From Tricholomella constricta (lineage: Eukaryota; Basidiomycota; Agaricomycetes; Agaricales; Lyophyllaceae), in contig JAACJP010000018.1 in the NCBI GenBank assembly GCA_013368375.1, forward strand, positions 372,001 through 436,000: DNA of 64,000 nt. The letters are read 5' to 3'. This document shows positions 1 to 10,442 of the stretch, piece by piece; the stretch's first letter is position 1, and the number at the start of each line of letters is the position of its first letter. Under the pieces are notes generated by a model. That model did not search any database and was not told the origin of the DNA. It saw nothing but the letters and a program-made list of their open reading frames with translations. Position numbers and translations under genes: made by a program.

Positions 1-796
1 CCGAACTTTGTCCGCGCGCAGGCATTGGCTTCATAACGATCGGTGGTTGTGCCATGACAGATGGTGTTGGTCTCTGAAGAGGGGACGGAGCGGGGGAGGG
101 GGAATATGGCGGTGAGGAAGACGCTGAGGTTTCTGGTGTCATAGGCAGTAGTGGAGCGAGTCTGAATTCTACTCCTTGATCGGTAGTAGGGAGTTCCGAC
201 GTAAAGGGGTCGGAGCCTGAGTTGGTTCGGGCGGTCGGTGTAGGCGATGGTAGATCTGATAAAGGGCTATAGAAGAGGGGACTGAGGTTGTTGTGGATTG
301 CGCGATGTGGGGTTACTGAGTGAAAGAGTGGGGAGAGGGATTCTGAATCGGTGTCGGCCTCTCCGAAGACAGCGCGGATTTCGGCACGAAGGGTTCGGGT
401 TCTCGTTTCTTGTCGCGTTTCTGGCGGAATGGTCGCCGCGTCGTAGGTTTTTACGAAGAAGTGGAAGAAGGTTGCGTGTTCGGCGGTGGTTTTTAAAACC
501 CTCGCGGTGGGCTCCAGAATGATAGTGCTAGAAGGCCTGTAGATGCTGTACGCAACAACAAAATAACTAACAACTATAGGGGCGAGAAGTGTTAAAAGTT
601 CCCAAACACGCAAGTGTGCAGGGCTTAAAAGGATGGTTTGGACAAAGATAAAGACGACCCGATTCGATATTAGTCGAACCGACGACGACGCGACGAGCGC
701 GATAGTATGCGATAGTTCCCAGCTGGAACTGGTCGGCGACGCGACTTTCGGTGTCGGTCGTGCGACAACGAGACGAGCGAGGTTAATACGGAGAAC
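1..796 (-). CDS. Gag-like reading frame of a second gypsy-type element, running off the left edge
   Basis: A 265-codon frame is open on the minus strand from a TGA at 797-799 to the window edge. The first in-frame ATG is at 142. The downstream part is Ser/Pro-rich and reaches a short stretch ending MPARGQS, which resembles the start of the conserved region in basidiomycete gypsy Gag proteins. The part around 520-250 (HATFFHFFVKTYDAATIPPE) also resembles the N-terminal extension of such Gags. This is recognition from memory of the family, not a search. The upstream ~90 codons include hydrophobic stretches and may be untranslated leader or LTR. The missing early ATG could mean a start at 142, a spliced leader or decay. 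No matching LTR was recognised. Confidence 0.5.
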
Positions 797-1442
797 TCAC
801 GGGTTCGGGCGACGAATACGAGGTAACAGAGACGGCGGTTACGAGCTTTACGATGGCGGCGGCGGTTTATACGGTGGTAACGGGGCAGAGACGACGGGGT
901 CGACGGTTTTGAGCTATTAACTCTGAACGTGAGGGAAAATACGGGCTATAATTCACTGGGGGGGGGCTCTAGGTACTACATGGGATTGTTTTAAGTAGTA
1001 AGGTCAAATCACCGTCTCTTTAGTGCAACCATGCGGACGTTTCGCGTTAGGTTGTCGCCAAGCCTGGTACCGCGCGGTGCGTTTCTGAGGACAAGTCGGG
1101 TGTGGCGCGTTTCGGAGCGGATACCAGTGTCGGATTGGATACGTCGTCAGGGAAGTCGGTGATTACGGGACTCCGTGAGTTAGTCGGACCTGTGCCGTGA
1201 ATAGGAGACGGAATGGCTTTGTCGTTAAATGCGTCATGGGTAAGACGCCAAGTCGAGTGTTTGACGTTTGTAGGCGAACGTGCGTAGTCGCTTGGCGACT
1301 ACACGGTTACTCCGATCCCCGGCGCCCGAGAGCGAGGTCGGCCGAATTGAATGGGTCGCGTTCGGTCAGGAGTCGGTCGGTGAGTGGGTTGGCGAGTCGG
1401 TCGGCGAGTCAGTCGGTGTTGTCGTGTGCGTTCGTGGGTGGT
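797..1442. other. Non-coding stretch between two retroelement bodies
   Basis: This should hold the 3' end of the neighbouring gypsy element, but I find no copy of its 5' LTR here and no purine tract on the minus strand next to the pol stop. A run of nine G lies near 958-967. A short degenerate tandem repeat built on GTCGGYGAGT lies at about 1371-1418. Open frames here are rich in Arg/Asp/Gly and look like products of CGA/ACG-rich sequence rather than genes. Confidence 0.5.
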
Positions 1443-4400
1443 TTACTGTGGTCGGAACTTCGAATCGGTGGCCGGCCGAAGAGGGTGCATATCAACGGGA
1501 TGGAGTCGAGAGAGATAGGATGGGAGGCGTAGCTGATACGTCTGCAAGCCGATACGACGAACGACTGGGAAAGGGCCGAGGCGTCGATGATCCAATTTGA
1601 GCGACGGCCTAGTCGTTCGAATGTTACGGCGAAGTAGCCATACCAGTTGGTCGGGAGAATAGGATGGAGAGGGTAAGACCTTGGTGTCGAATATTCTCCT
1701 TTGACGACCTTGAGAATACTGAAGTTCAGTGCGTAGTTCGGAATGAATTTGATCTAAACGTAGAGCTAAGTCGTCAGCAGCAGGGACGGTAGAGACTTCA
1801 GAAAGTTTAGGAGTGAAGGTAGGATGGAAACCATAGTTGGCGTAGAATGGTGAATGTTTCGTTGACGAGTTTTCGGAGTTGTTGAAAACGAATTCTGCCA
1901 GGGGAAGGTAATCAACCCAATCGTCCTGCTGGTACGAGCAGTACGCGCGCAGATAGCCCTCGAGAGTCTGATTAGTACGCTCTGTGAGGCCATCTGTGCG
2001 TGGGTGATAGGCTGTGGAGAAACGAGCATCGATGTCGAGACGCGAAGTAAGTTCTTTCCAAAAGTTAGAAACGAAAAGGGTGCCACGATCCGAGATGATG
2101 GAATCTGGGAGACCGTGGTAGCGAAATATGCGATCGACGAATAACCACGCGAGATCCGATGCGGTCATCGACTCTGTACAGGGAATGAAGTGCGCTGCAT
2201 GCGTTAGACGATCACAAACGACGAGAATTGAATCGTAAGAATGAGAATTAGGAAGCTTAACAATAAAATCCATAGAAATTGATTTCCATGGGCGTTCAGG
2301 GATGTCGAGCGGTTGTAGAAGACCATAGGGCTTGTGACGAGGGATCTTGATACGATTACACGTATCGCACGCTGAGACATAGCGGCGGACATACGTATAG
2401 ATTCCCGGCCAAGAGTAGTCGCGTAGAATATTCTTGACGGTCAGAGTACGTCCAGGATGACCACCAAGTACACAATCATGGCGAGTATAGAGTATCTCGG
2501 CATGAAGGGACTTTGGTACGAAGACGCGACCGTTGTGGAATACCATGTCGTCTTGGGCCGTGAATTCCGTAGATCCATGAAGAAGTGCTTCTCGCCACTC
2601 GGAGTCTTCTTGGAACGCTGTTCGAAAACGCTTGAGGAGTTCAGAATTGTCGATGGCGAGTGTTGTAAAGGCAGAAATTGAAGGCGAAGTAGACGAATCT
2701 GTTTCGGAAGAAGGAAAAATGCGTTTAGTGTGCGACGAAGTAAGAATTGTCTTTCGTTGAGCCTCCAGGACGTCATCCCCTTTTTGAGGTAGGAAATCGG
2801 GGCGCCTAGATGGCGAGTCGGCGACGTTCTGAGTACCTGGGGCCCAATCGAGACAGAAATCGAACTCGGAAAGAAACATAGACCACCGAGCTTGGCGGCG
2901 ATTAAGTAAACGAGAAGACATAAAATACTCAAGATTTTTGTGGTCGCAAACCACCGAAATGAGGACGGAGGTACCCATCAGCCAAGGACGCATATCGCGA
3001 AATGAATCGACGATAGCAAGGAGTTCCTTGTCGTGGATGTCGTAATTAATTTCGGCGGGTGAGAGTTTTCGAGAGTAGTAGGCGACGGGGTGAAGTCGAT
3101 TACTCTCGTCGGGTTGCTGGAGAATACCTGAAAGAGCGAAATCTGAAGCGTCAGTAGCAAGAGTAGAGGGTTTGGAGGGGTCGAAATGGCGCAAAACAGG
3201 GTACGAAGTAAAAGTGCGCTTAAGTTGTTCGAAAGACGAATGCGCGGAATCTGTGAAGTCGAAAAGAATATTTTTGTGAGTTAACTTGTTCAAAGGAAGG
3301 GCAATTTTGGCGTAGTGATCCAAGAAACGTCTGTAAAAATTAGTAAAACCAAAGGAAAGATTGAATATCACGACGATTTCGAGGAGTAGGCCATTCGGCA
3401 ATGGTAGCGAGTTTTTTGGGATTCATCTTGATACCGTCAGCTCCGATGAGGAAGCCTAGGTATTCGACCTCGGTCTTGTCAAACTCGCACTTCTTCGCGT
3501 TAGCAAAAAGACGAGCTTGTCGAAGTCGATCCAAAACCAATTTGACTTGATGATCGTGTTCTTCTTGGTTTCGAGAGAATATCAGAATATCGTCGAGGTA
3601 AACGACACAGAAGACGCCGATATAGTCCCGGAGAGTGTCCTGAATAAAAGCCTGAAAAGTCGCTGGAGCGTTAGTCAAACCAAATGGCATAACCAAATAT
3701 TCATAGAGTCCTAGTGGTGTCCGAAAGGCGGTTTTCCATTCATCTCCTTCTCGAATGCGAACTAGATTGAATGTGTTCTTCAGGTCGATGACCGTGAAGA
3801 GTTTACATCCTTGCGTCCGATCCAAGAGATCATCGACGTGGGGGAGAGGATACCGGTTCTTCTTCGTAATCGCGTTAAGACCACGATAGTCCACGCAAAG
3901 ACGTAAATCGCCGGTTTTTCGTCGAATAAAGAGGATTGGTGAGGCGGCGGAGGAAGTCGAGCGCCTAATAAACCCTTTCTTGAGATAATCATCGAGGTAT
4001 TCGGAAAGGTACTTTTGCTCTTCCTGATTCAGTCGATAAATCGAGCCGAACGGAGGCGTTTTCCCTTCCTCGAGTTCGATAGATATATCATAGGGTCGAT
4101 GGGGCGGAAGGTGATTGACTTCTGTGGGAGAAAAGACAGTGTCAGCCCACGACATATACTTGGATGGTACGTGTTGGTATTGGTTGTTGGGTGGTGGCGC
4201 AGTCGGAACTTGGTCGTCAACTTCGTTTGAAGAGTCAGACGACGTAGCCGCGACATAGACGGGTGAACCTGTAGGGTGAAAACGGAAAAGTGAAACAGGA
4301 GCATGTTTAGCGTATTTGAGAAAACGCTGTGGCATGGTGACCGAAATGTTCGGCTTGGGCGTAGGCAAAGGATTATCTGTGGAGGAGCGACCGTAGCCAG

Positions 4401-5160
4401 TCCATTTAGCCAGAAAATTGAGATACGGTGGTGCCGAAGGCGTCTTGGGACGTGGTGGCGGCATAAGTGTTGGCGTAGAAGACATAGGGGCGCTAGCGAG
4501 ACCGAAGCCTAGGCCAGCTGTGGTGATGGGACAAGCTTGGATGGACGTAGGCATAGAACTTGGAGGCTTAAGACCGAAGCCTTTAGCTGGAACCGTAATT
4601 GGATACGTGGGTGTGAGATTGCAACAGTCGAGCGAAAGGTCAGGATTCGACCAATCGATTCGAGGGTTGTGGCGACAAAGCCAATCGAGACCTAGAATTA
4701 CAGGGAATGGGACAGCGACAACACCTAATGCGATGCACTCGGAGTGTTTATCCACGGTTAGTTGCGTAACAACATCAGAAGAGACAAGTCCAGAGGCGAT
4801 AGGACGATTGTCCACCGCTATTATCGGTACAGGTATGTCTTTAACGCGTCGCGGCAAGGAATGTCGCTTCGCAAAGACGTCCGAAATACATGATGCCGAA
4901 GCACCAGAGTCAACGAGAGCGAAAGTCTTGACAGACTTATGGTTCGGAAAATGAAGCGAAACAGAAATAAAGAAATGGTCGGGCGAAGAAATGTTCGTAT
5001 CAGGAGGAAAATTATACCGAGGAGCATGGAATGACGAAACACGTGTCCATTTCCCGTTATCGAGCCGAGAAGAGTGGACGACGGGCTCCGGAGTGATCAG
5101 ATGGGTCCTAGCATCATTATCCGGTAGCCCTTGGACCTCGTGAGGGGAACTGGTTAGGCT
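1443..5160 (-). pseudogene. pol: Gypsy pol: protease, reverse transcriptase, RNase H, integrase, with one frameshift
   Basis: The pol frame is open from the slippery site at 5160. It shows an aspartic protease (DSGAS near 4911-4897, ILGLDWL later), a reverse transcriptase with YLDD near 3590, then RNase H (ATDASD) and an integrase with an HHCC zinc site (HDCVLGGH ... CDTC) and a core beginning SMDFIVKLP. No chromodomain is seen before the stop at 1443. The frame breaks at about 3351-3353, where the conserved motif between reverse transcriptase and RNase H needs TT but the minus strand reads TTT. The upstream frame then stops at 3340 and the rest continues in the next frame with no other stop. 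Family assignment is firm; the one-base insertion is read directly. Confidence 0.9.
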
Positions 5161-6311
5161 TTTCCCGACTTGGGATCAGCCTTGGACGCAGACTTCGCTT
5201 GTCTGGCCCTCATGTCGCGTTTGGCGCGCTCGGACATATTTGGACAGTCATTAATAGAGTGCGCACCTTGACCACAATAAAAGCAGAGGTTATTAGCGCG
5301 GCGGCGCTCACGTTCAGTGGGGTTAACCTTTCCACGACGCAAACTGTCGACTTCCATTGGTACGACGTCCGAAGACAACGAAGACGACGAAGCGTGCGGA
5401 GCCTGGTGAGGAGGTGCCGGAGGATGGCGTGGCTGAGTTGAAGTTGTCGAACTGGATGATTTGCCACGATGTTCCTTGAGTTCCGTTTGACGACGATGAA
5501 TCCTATTGTCGATAGAGATGATAGTCTTCACGTAATCGTCGAAAGTCTTGGGACGAGGGAGGATGACCATGGCGTCCTTGACCGATTCTTTGAGTCCAGG
5601 ATAAAAGTTGTCGATCTTGGAATCTTCGTCGAAGTTGAGGTCGGCGATGATTTCGCGGTAGCGAGATGCATAGTTGGCAGCATATCCAGGTTCTTGTTTG
5701 AGCTTCCGGACCTTGGCGAGGGCAGTAGCATGTTTATCTGTATCATCGAAGTGCTCCATGAACACTTGGTAAAATCCACGAAAATCATGGAAGAGTTCGG
5801 GGCGCGTCTTCTCGATACTAGCGTACCACGATGCCGGAGATCCGTCCTTGAGATAGAAGCTGAAGTAGAGAACCTTGTCGTAGTCCGTAGGGAGCGAACG
5901 ACGTTGAAGGTGGAGGGCGTTATTGATTTCGCGAAGGAAAGAACTCAGCTGTGCAACAGTACCATCGTACATGCGCGGCTCTCGAACCTTCGGAACGCCT
6001 GAACCCTCAGCACCTTGAACCGGGGCCGTAGGTACTTGAAGAGGAGCTGAAATGTCGGAAGATAGGGGCGGCATAGAGCTGGTGAAAGAAGCAGGAGTGT
6101 GGTTGGAGTTTTGTTGGTTCTTGAGTTCTCGGATAGCGTCGAGGATGGCCGAGTTGTCTGACTTGCGCTGAGCTGTATCCTCGGACACAGACTTGCCGAC
6201 AGCGTGGACGATTCGCCAGAGTTCCTGTACACCCACGCCAGGAGGGGGTGTCTCAGGTATGATGATGGATTCGACGGGTGTCTGAGGTGGAATTTCGGCA
6301 GAGGAAGACAT
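5154..6311 (-). CDS. gag: Gypsy Gag nucleocapsid polyprotein
   Basis: A 385-codon intact frame beginning at an ATG 31 nt downstream of the inferred LTR end. The middle third (about residues 120-230) has the retrotransposon Gag capsid character, including an LKQEPGYAANYASRY-type segment. A CCHC zinc knuckle of the form C-x2-C-x4-H-x4-C lies at residues 343-356 and should bind the element RNA during particle assembly. The C-terminus is basic. The stop codon follows directly after the slippery heptamer, so a fraction of ribosomes should continue into pol. The intact frame contrasts with the broken pol, so this copy could still supply Gag. Confidence 0.9.
   Translation of the reverse strand: MSSSAEIPPQTPVESIIIPETPPPGVGVQELWRIVHAVGKSVSEDTAQRKSDNSAILDAIRELKNQQNSNHTPASFTSSMPPLSSDISAPLQVPTAPVQGAEGSGVPKVREPRMYDGTVAQLSSFLREINNALHLQRRSLPTDYDKVLYFSFYLKDGSPASWYASIEKTRPELFHDFRGFYQVFMEHFDDTDKHATALAKVRKLKQEPGYAANYASRYREIIADLNFDEDSKIDNFYPGLKESVKDAMVILPRPKTFDDYVKTIISIDNRIHRRQTELKEHRGKSSSSTTSTQPRHPPAPPHQAPHASSSSLSSDVVPMEVDSLRRGKVNPTERERRRANNLCFYCGQGAHSINDCPNMSERAKRDMRARQAKSASKADPKSGKA
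5160..5166 (-). other. Candidate -1 ribosomal frameshift site, G GGA AAA
   Basis: In the gag frame the last codons read tcG GGA AAA GCC TAA, which fits the X XXY YYZ slippery heptamer. Slipping back one base enters a frame that is open from here to 3340 and encodes the protease. The gag stop is one codon after the heptamer. No downstream stem or pseudoknot was convincingly drawn by eye. Confidence 0.7.
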
Positions 6312-6328
6312 AGATGCGTAGTTTTAGG

Positions 6329-6419
6329 TAGTTCAATCAAACTGTTACGGTCAAGGTTGAGACAATAGACTTAGGACGAGGGACGAAGCGTAGCAGCTAT
6401 GAATGTGTTGATTGAACTA
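6329..6419 (-). repeat. 12-bp inverted repeat, candidate self-primer and primer-binding site
   Basis: TAGTTCAATCAA at 6329-6340 is perfectly inverted at 6408-6419 (TTGATTGAACTA), with 67 nt between. On the minus strand the outer copy lies where the transcript should begin and the inner copy starts two bases after the inferred LTR end. This is the arrangement known from Tf1/sushi-type elements, where the first bases of the mRNA fold back and prime reverse transcription. The repeat is seen directly; its role is inferred. Confidence 0.6.
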
Positions 6420-6562
6420 AGGAAAAAGTATATCGTAAAATAACGCGTAAGTAAGTAGGTGAGACATAACGTAGTAGTGACCGTGACACATAGACGAAAT
6501 CTATCGTAAGCTGAAGCAAAGTACATCACAGACAATCCGAACCTTCAACCATTCTAAAACAG
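6343..6562 (-). repeat. Inferred 5' LTR of the gypsy element (about 220 bp)
   Basis: The boundaries are the TGTT at 6343 and the AACA at 6559-6562 (plus strand), which form inverted ends and place the LTR next to the candidate primer-binding site. On the minus strand a TATA-like stretch (complement of 6429-6442) lies about 10-20 nt before the expected transcript start near 6420. No second copy was found to confirm the borders. Confidence 0.5.
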
Positions 6563-6986
6563 TGTTCGCCGTTTTAAGGTTAGAGGAACTCCAAAATAAA
6601 AACCTAAAGAGTCAGAGTCCGTTAGGTGACGTTGGGCTGTTTTAAGGAAAGCCCACCGAGCGAGTTTAATCCTTGGACAGGCACGAGACCTTATCACAAG
6701 GAGGTGACCAACATGGCGAAGACGAAGCAGAATCGATTCATTCCCGGGCGAGGCATAACGCAAATGGTCTGCCCAGTGGCGAGGCGCGTAAATAACTCCG
6801 AAGTGTTTTATATCGCGTTGATTTTGGGATTTCGAAGATGTCGGCCGTTTAGTTGTCTCTGTGAGATAGCGATGCCAGGGAGATTGTATATCGTCGAAGT
6901 CAATCAACAGATAAAGCCCTTGAGGATCCCATGGAATGCTGCCAAAGTTTATCGTGAGCTGCGTGATTGGTGAAATGAATGACTAG
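6563..6986. other. Short spacer between gypsy element and NLR pseudogene
   Basis: Overlapping open frames of about 115 codons exist on both strands but neither resembles a known family or shows splice structure. Probably 3' flank of the NLR-like gene together with older insertion debris. Confidence 0.4.
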
Positions 6987-9744
6987 CTACCTCTGTAGCC
7001 TATCGTAAGGATTTGTTTTCAGGTAGCGTTGAATGCATGCCGCGAGATCCATGCAGCAAGAAGCTAATAAAGCATGACAAGCGCCAGGCGAAGCAAGGAC
7101 CCCTTCTGAATATACTGGATTTTTCACGAAGGTTTCAAAGTGCTGGTAGCCACTGGCTTGCTCAACGGCTCGAACTTTGGTGAGAAGCGGCGGTATCAGG
7201 CTGCTTTTGCCATCATCAGAAAATTGGCCAAAAAACTCTGTAAGATCGAGGAGCCATAGGCGATGTAGATCCACAGGCGGTTTTGCTGCATCGAAGGGGA
7301 GCTTGTTATGTAGTCCTTGGATGATGATGACATCATCATCGTGTTCTTTGACGACAAGTTCCCTGAACGCCCGATTAAGAAGGTAGATCATTTGATTGAG
7401 CAAGTCCTCTCTGCCCTCGGCGACGAGCTAAAAGGTAGATGTTAATGACTGGCTCTCGCAAAATTGGATATAGTACCTCTAACCACTTGATTGCTGTGCC
7501 TGACATGTATGCTACGCTGAGGAAGGCGATACCTGAGTCGATTTCGTCGCAAAAGGATTCCCAATGATTTTTGGGAAGAACTTCAAGTTGTGCCAGTATT
7601 TTGGACGGGTAAGATGCTTTTGAGGCATGGAAAGACCATCCGCTATAGATCCTGGAGCGCGTCTCATTAGCTCACAGTTGTGGCATGTGTAACTTCGGGC
7701 AGCGTACCTGACAGGAATAAGCTTATGGTCCCTTCGCAAGACATTCAGGGCAACATCAGCATGGTGTTCAGCAGGATCAATGAAGTACTGTCCCGCGCGG
7801 TCTCTGTCAAGGAGGAAGTCGTAGGACGAAGCATGATAAAGTTCCACGGTGTTGTCCAACACGCGGAGGAGAGAATGCATTCCTCGAAGTGCGGAATGAA
7901 CAGCCCCTTTTTTCAGGTCGAAGATGTGTTCTATGATCTCCGGATTGCGGATATCAACCGCGTACTCGGCCGAAGGCAAGTCGATCAGAAGGGCACCCAA
8001 GATGCGCATGAGGAGGGCCGTATTTGGGCTAGTCGAGAGAATTTGTATATACAACTTGTCGATTTCTGCAGATGGAGAGCTTCCTAATGCCGCCATGATC
8101 TCATCGAGCCTGTCCACAGGAGAATAATACTCCTCATCCACGAAGTGTACTACCATCGCAACATAGATAAAAGAACCATCCGAGCGGTCCACCAAGATAT
8201 CGACGTCATCAGGGCGCGGCCAGGGCTTGCTAACAGACTTCATAAAGTCTCTGTGCTTTTCGGAGTCGTAAACCCTTGCAAACTCCTTGACCATGAAGGC
8301 ATGAACATCGCGCCTCGCCTCGAAGGAGCCCTCACAATGTAGATAAAGAGACTGCTCTTCCAAGATACCTGAACAAAAGTTGCCCGATCGGAATGCCTCC
8401 TTGATGTGAGGTTCAGGACAACTGACGACCACAAAGCATAGTGGTAACTGGTGAATATGCAGGGCTTCGGCGATGCAGTCAAGAATAGCACACTGAGAGT
8501 TCCTGTCGTTGCACTCGTCGAGACCATCCAGAATGATGAGAAATGGCAGATCATGCTCGTAATGGGCAGAGATTAGAAGGTCATAGAAGGGTCTAACAAG
8601 CAGACACCTCCCTTGCGTCGCCAGACTCTTATCAAAGATCAACGGATCTCGTTTGATAGCAGAAGCAATGAAATGGCGCAATCTAGGACTCCTTGCAGCG
8701 AGTTGCAAGGCAATCGTCGGGAAAAAAGACTTTGCGATGTCGTGTCCTGCTGTTGTTCGAGAGAAGAAGAAACTCCCGACGAGCTGCCTCGTCCATGCGC
8801 ACTCCTCAGAGACGGTCTGGGCAATGGTCGACTTGCCTGCGCCAGCGGGTCCATGAAGCCACAGGACCCGTCCGCCGCCCCTACGTCGACTTGGATACTA
8901 GAAACATTGAGATTGTATCTCGTTACATGGAATTACACGTACCGTATCTGTTAGGGGAACACCTGTTTGGTGATCACGTGACCATCCGATTCCTCGGACG
9001 AGCACGTGACCGACCGCTCCCCAGATGATCGCGATCCCGACCCCGACGCTCCGCCCCAAGCATCGGTGTACATACTTATAACTTCCTGTCGTTACTTCCC
9101 CTTCCAGCGCGCGCCCGATCCCGATTCCCGACATCCCGACGTCGGTCACCCGACCTCGTGCGCCTGCACCCTGAGCCACGAGGATCGGACAGCGTCGGGA
9201 ACGTGTACATACACGCGCCGCTGCCCATCCGTTATCATTTACGTACCATACACCCCAGAGAGCCGGCCCTCAAGTAGTTACTCGTATATAGTCATCCTCC
9301 TGACATGGGGGAATCCTTTACTCTATTCTCATTGGATTCCCCTCTGCCAGGTAGGTCTACTTACGTTCTCTCTAATCGTACATAATATAACATTGGATTC
9401 CCCTCTGCCAGCACGACTAAGCTCTGCGCTGAGGTCGCCCTAACAGTATCCATTTTGTCCATCGACTTGTATATCCACTTGCGTATCCACTCCAAGGTTG
9501 ACTTCTGCGTTCCAGGCTGACATTTTGGCGGAGATGGACGAGCAGCAGAGTCGTGGATTGCTCCTGGAGTGCTCGCATCCCTCAAAGCTAGTATAGCTGC
9601 CGAAGGTTCGAAGTCAGTTGTGAATGAAACTATAATGTAAGCAAGCTCACCTGCATCGGCTTCAGCGTAACCAGTCATCTGATTATGAGGATCAAAGAGT
9701 TCGCCTTCACTGACGATATTTGTCTTGAAACTAAAGCCGAACAT
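6987..9744 (-). pseudogene. NACHT-domain NLR-like STAND protein, inactivated
   Basis: Exon pieces read in order on the minus strand. The N-terminal part (9744-9451) ends in an HDSAARP...LEWIRKWI segment typical of agaricomycete NACHT proteins, with a probable 54-nt intron inside. The P-loop is GPAGAGKST near 8847-8823 and Walker B is FLIILDGLDEC near 8540. The long helical NACHT/winged-helix region runs to about 7600, and a C-terminal exon lies at 6987-7433. No repeat domain is seen at the C-terminus. Three lesions or boundaries stand out: a solo LTR at 8949-9445, a frameshift near 7600-7612 (the later frame gives a natural LPKNHWESFCDE), and an ordinary intron at about 7434-7479. Such proteins are NTPase switches of fungal non-self recognition; this copy is almost certainly dead. 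Confidence 0.82.
8949..9445. mobile_element. Solo LTR, 497 bp, with GTATC target duplication
   Basis: The element runs from TGTTAGGGGA to TCGCCCTAACA, so its ends are inverted TGTTAGGG. It is flanked on both sides by GTATC (8944-8948 and 9446-9450), a perfect 5-bp target-site duplication. There is no coding sequence inside, as expected after LTR-LTR recombination. It carries a 21-bp direct repeat (9330-9350 and 9391-9411), a TATA-like GTATATAG near 9283, and CACGTG boxes near 8976 and 9003. It is not similar to the Copia LTRs in this window. Family unknown. Confidence 0.85.
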
Positions 9745-10042
9745 AGCTCAAGGTGTAGAAAAAGGGCGAAAGGTCAGATGTGGAGGAATGCGATGTCAGA
9801 TGAAGAGGAAAGCGAATGGTGCCAGTGGTGAGGATATAAGACCGAGGCAAGGCCGCATGGCAAGCGCGCTGTCACACTCGAGGCAAAGCTTAAGCTTGAT
9901 ATTTTTAGTCAGAAGATCAATAGAGTAGGCATACCCCATACGGACAACAAATTAGGAGCTGAGTAGTAAAATTAAGCACTGCCCCAGCCATGTCCAGCAG
10001 CTATTGGATGGGGCGATCGCTAAGCAGATTCCAATCCGAGCG
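9745..10042. other. Spacer upstream of the NLR-like pseudogene
   Basis: Contains the presumed promoter of the minus-strand NLR-like gene and the left insertion flank of the Copia element, whose 5-bp duplication GAGCG is at 10038-10042. No gene is recognised. Confidence 0.4.
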
Positions 10043-10396
10043 TGTTAGAATCTAGACCAGATGACCGGTTATATAGACTTAGTGAGTCTAATAAGGATAA
10101 CGAGAAGTAAGACCTCAGTCTCGTATAAGTGACTGTATTTGGATCGTACCTAATAAGGATAACGAGAAGTAAGACTACACGACAATTAGTTACGATCCGT
10201 TATAAGTATAAGAAAGTACTCACCCTCAGTCTCGTATAAGTGACTGAGGGTGTACGATAGGTAGTGTTAGTATATATAGGTAAAATGTCCTTTGTCAGAG
10301 ATAAAGGAATAGAGATAAAGGGAATATATGTAAAGAGACCGTGGTGGCCGGGCCGATTACAAAGGGTGTCGTCGGTGGCTCACCTGAATTCCAACA
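10043..10396 (-). repeat. 3' LTR of the Copia element
   Basis: On the minus strand it begins TGTTGGAATTC and ends GATTCTAACA. It has internal direct repeats: a 26-bp unit at 10088-10113 and 10150-10175, and a 22-bp unit at 10114-10135 and 10225-10246. A perfect 8-bp hairpin stem CCCTCAGT/ACTGAGGG spans about 10223-10250. These could be promoter or enhancer repeats of the element. Confidence 0.97.
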
Positions 10397-10408
10397 CTCC
10401 TCCTCACC
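10397..10408 (-). other. Copia polypurine tract
   Basis: The minus strand reads GGTGAGGAGGAG directly before the 3' LTR, the position and composition expected for the plus-strand DNA primer. Confidence 0.75.
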
Positions 10409-10442
10409 GAAGACACTCCTCCTCGAATGGAAACCTGGAACC

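Larger units (their letters stand above)
1443..6562 (-). mobile_element. Ty3/gypsy LTR retrotransposon, 5' LTR present, pol frameshifted, 3' LTR not found
   Basis: Order on the minus strand is LTR, leader, gag, then protease, reverse transcriptase, RNase H and integrase, the Ty3/gypsy order. Gag is intact; pol has one frameshift. Gag and pol are joined by a -1 slippery site. The 5' LTR boundary is inferred from TGTT/AACA ends and from a 12-bp inverted repeat typical of self-priming elements. The 3' LTR cannot be recognised in the 1.4 kb left of the integrase stop, so the copy is truncated, strongly diverged there, or cut by the element at the left edge. The copy is probably not autonomous. 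Confidence 0.85.

Noticed and set aside
4418..4954. A 178-codon plus-strand frame
   Set aside because: Antisense to the gypsy protease region, whose family identity is clear.
6626..6973. A 115-codon plus-strand frame as a gene
   Set aside because: No family character or splice signals, and equally long frames exist on the other strand.
9330..9411. The 21-bp direct repeat as the target duplication or border of the inserted LTR
   Set aside because: It lies inside the element. The TGTTAGGG ends at 8949 and 9445 with GTATC on both sides give a better, exact border.
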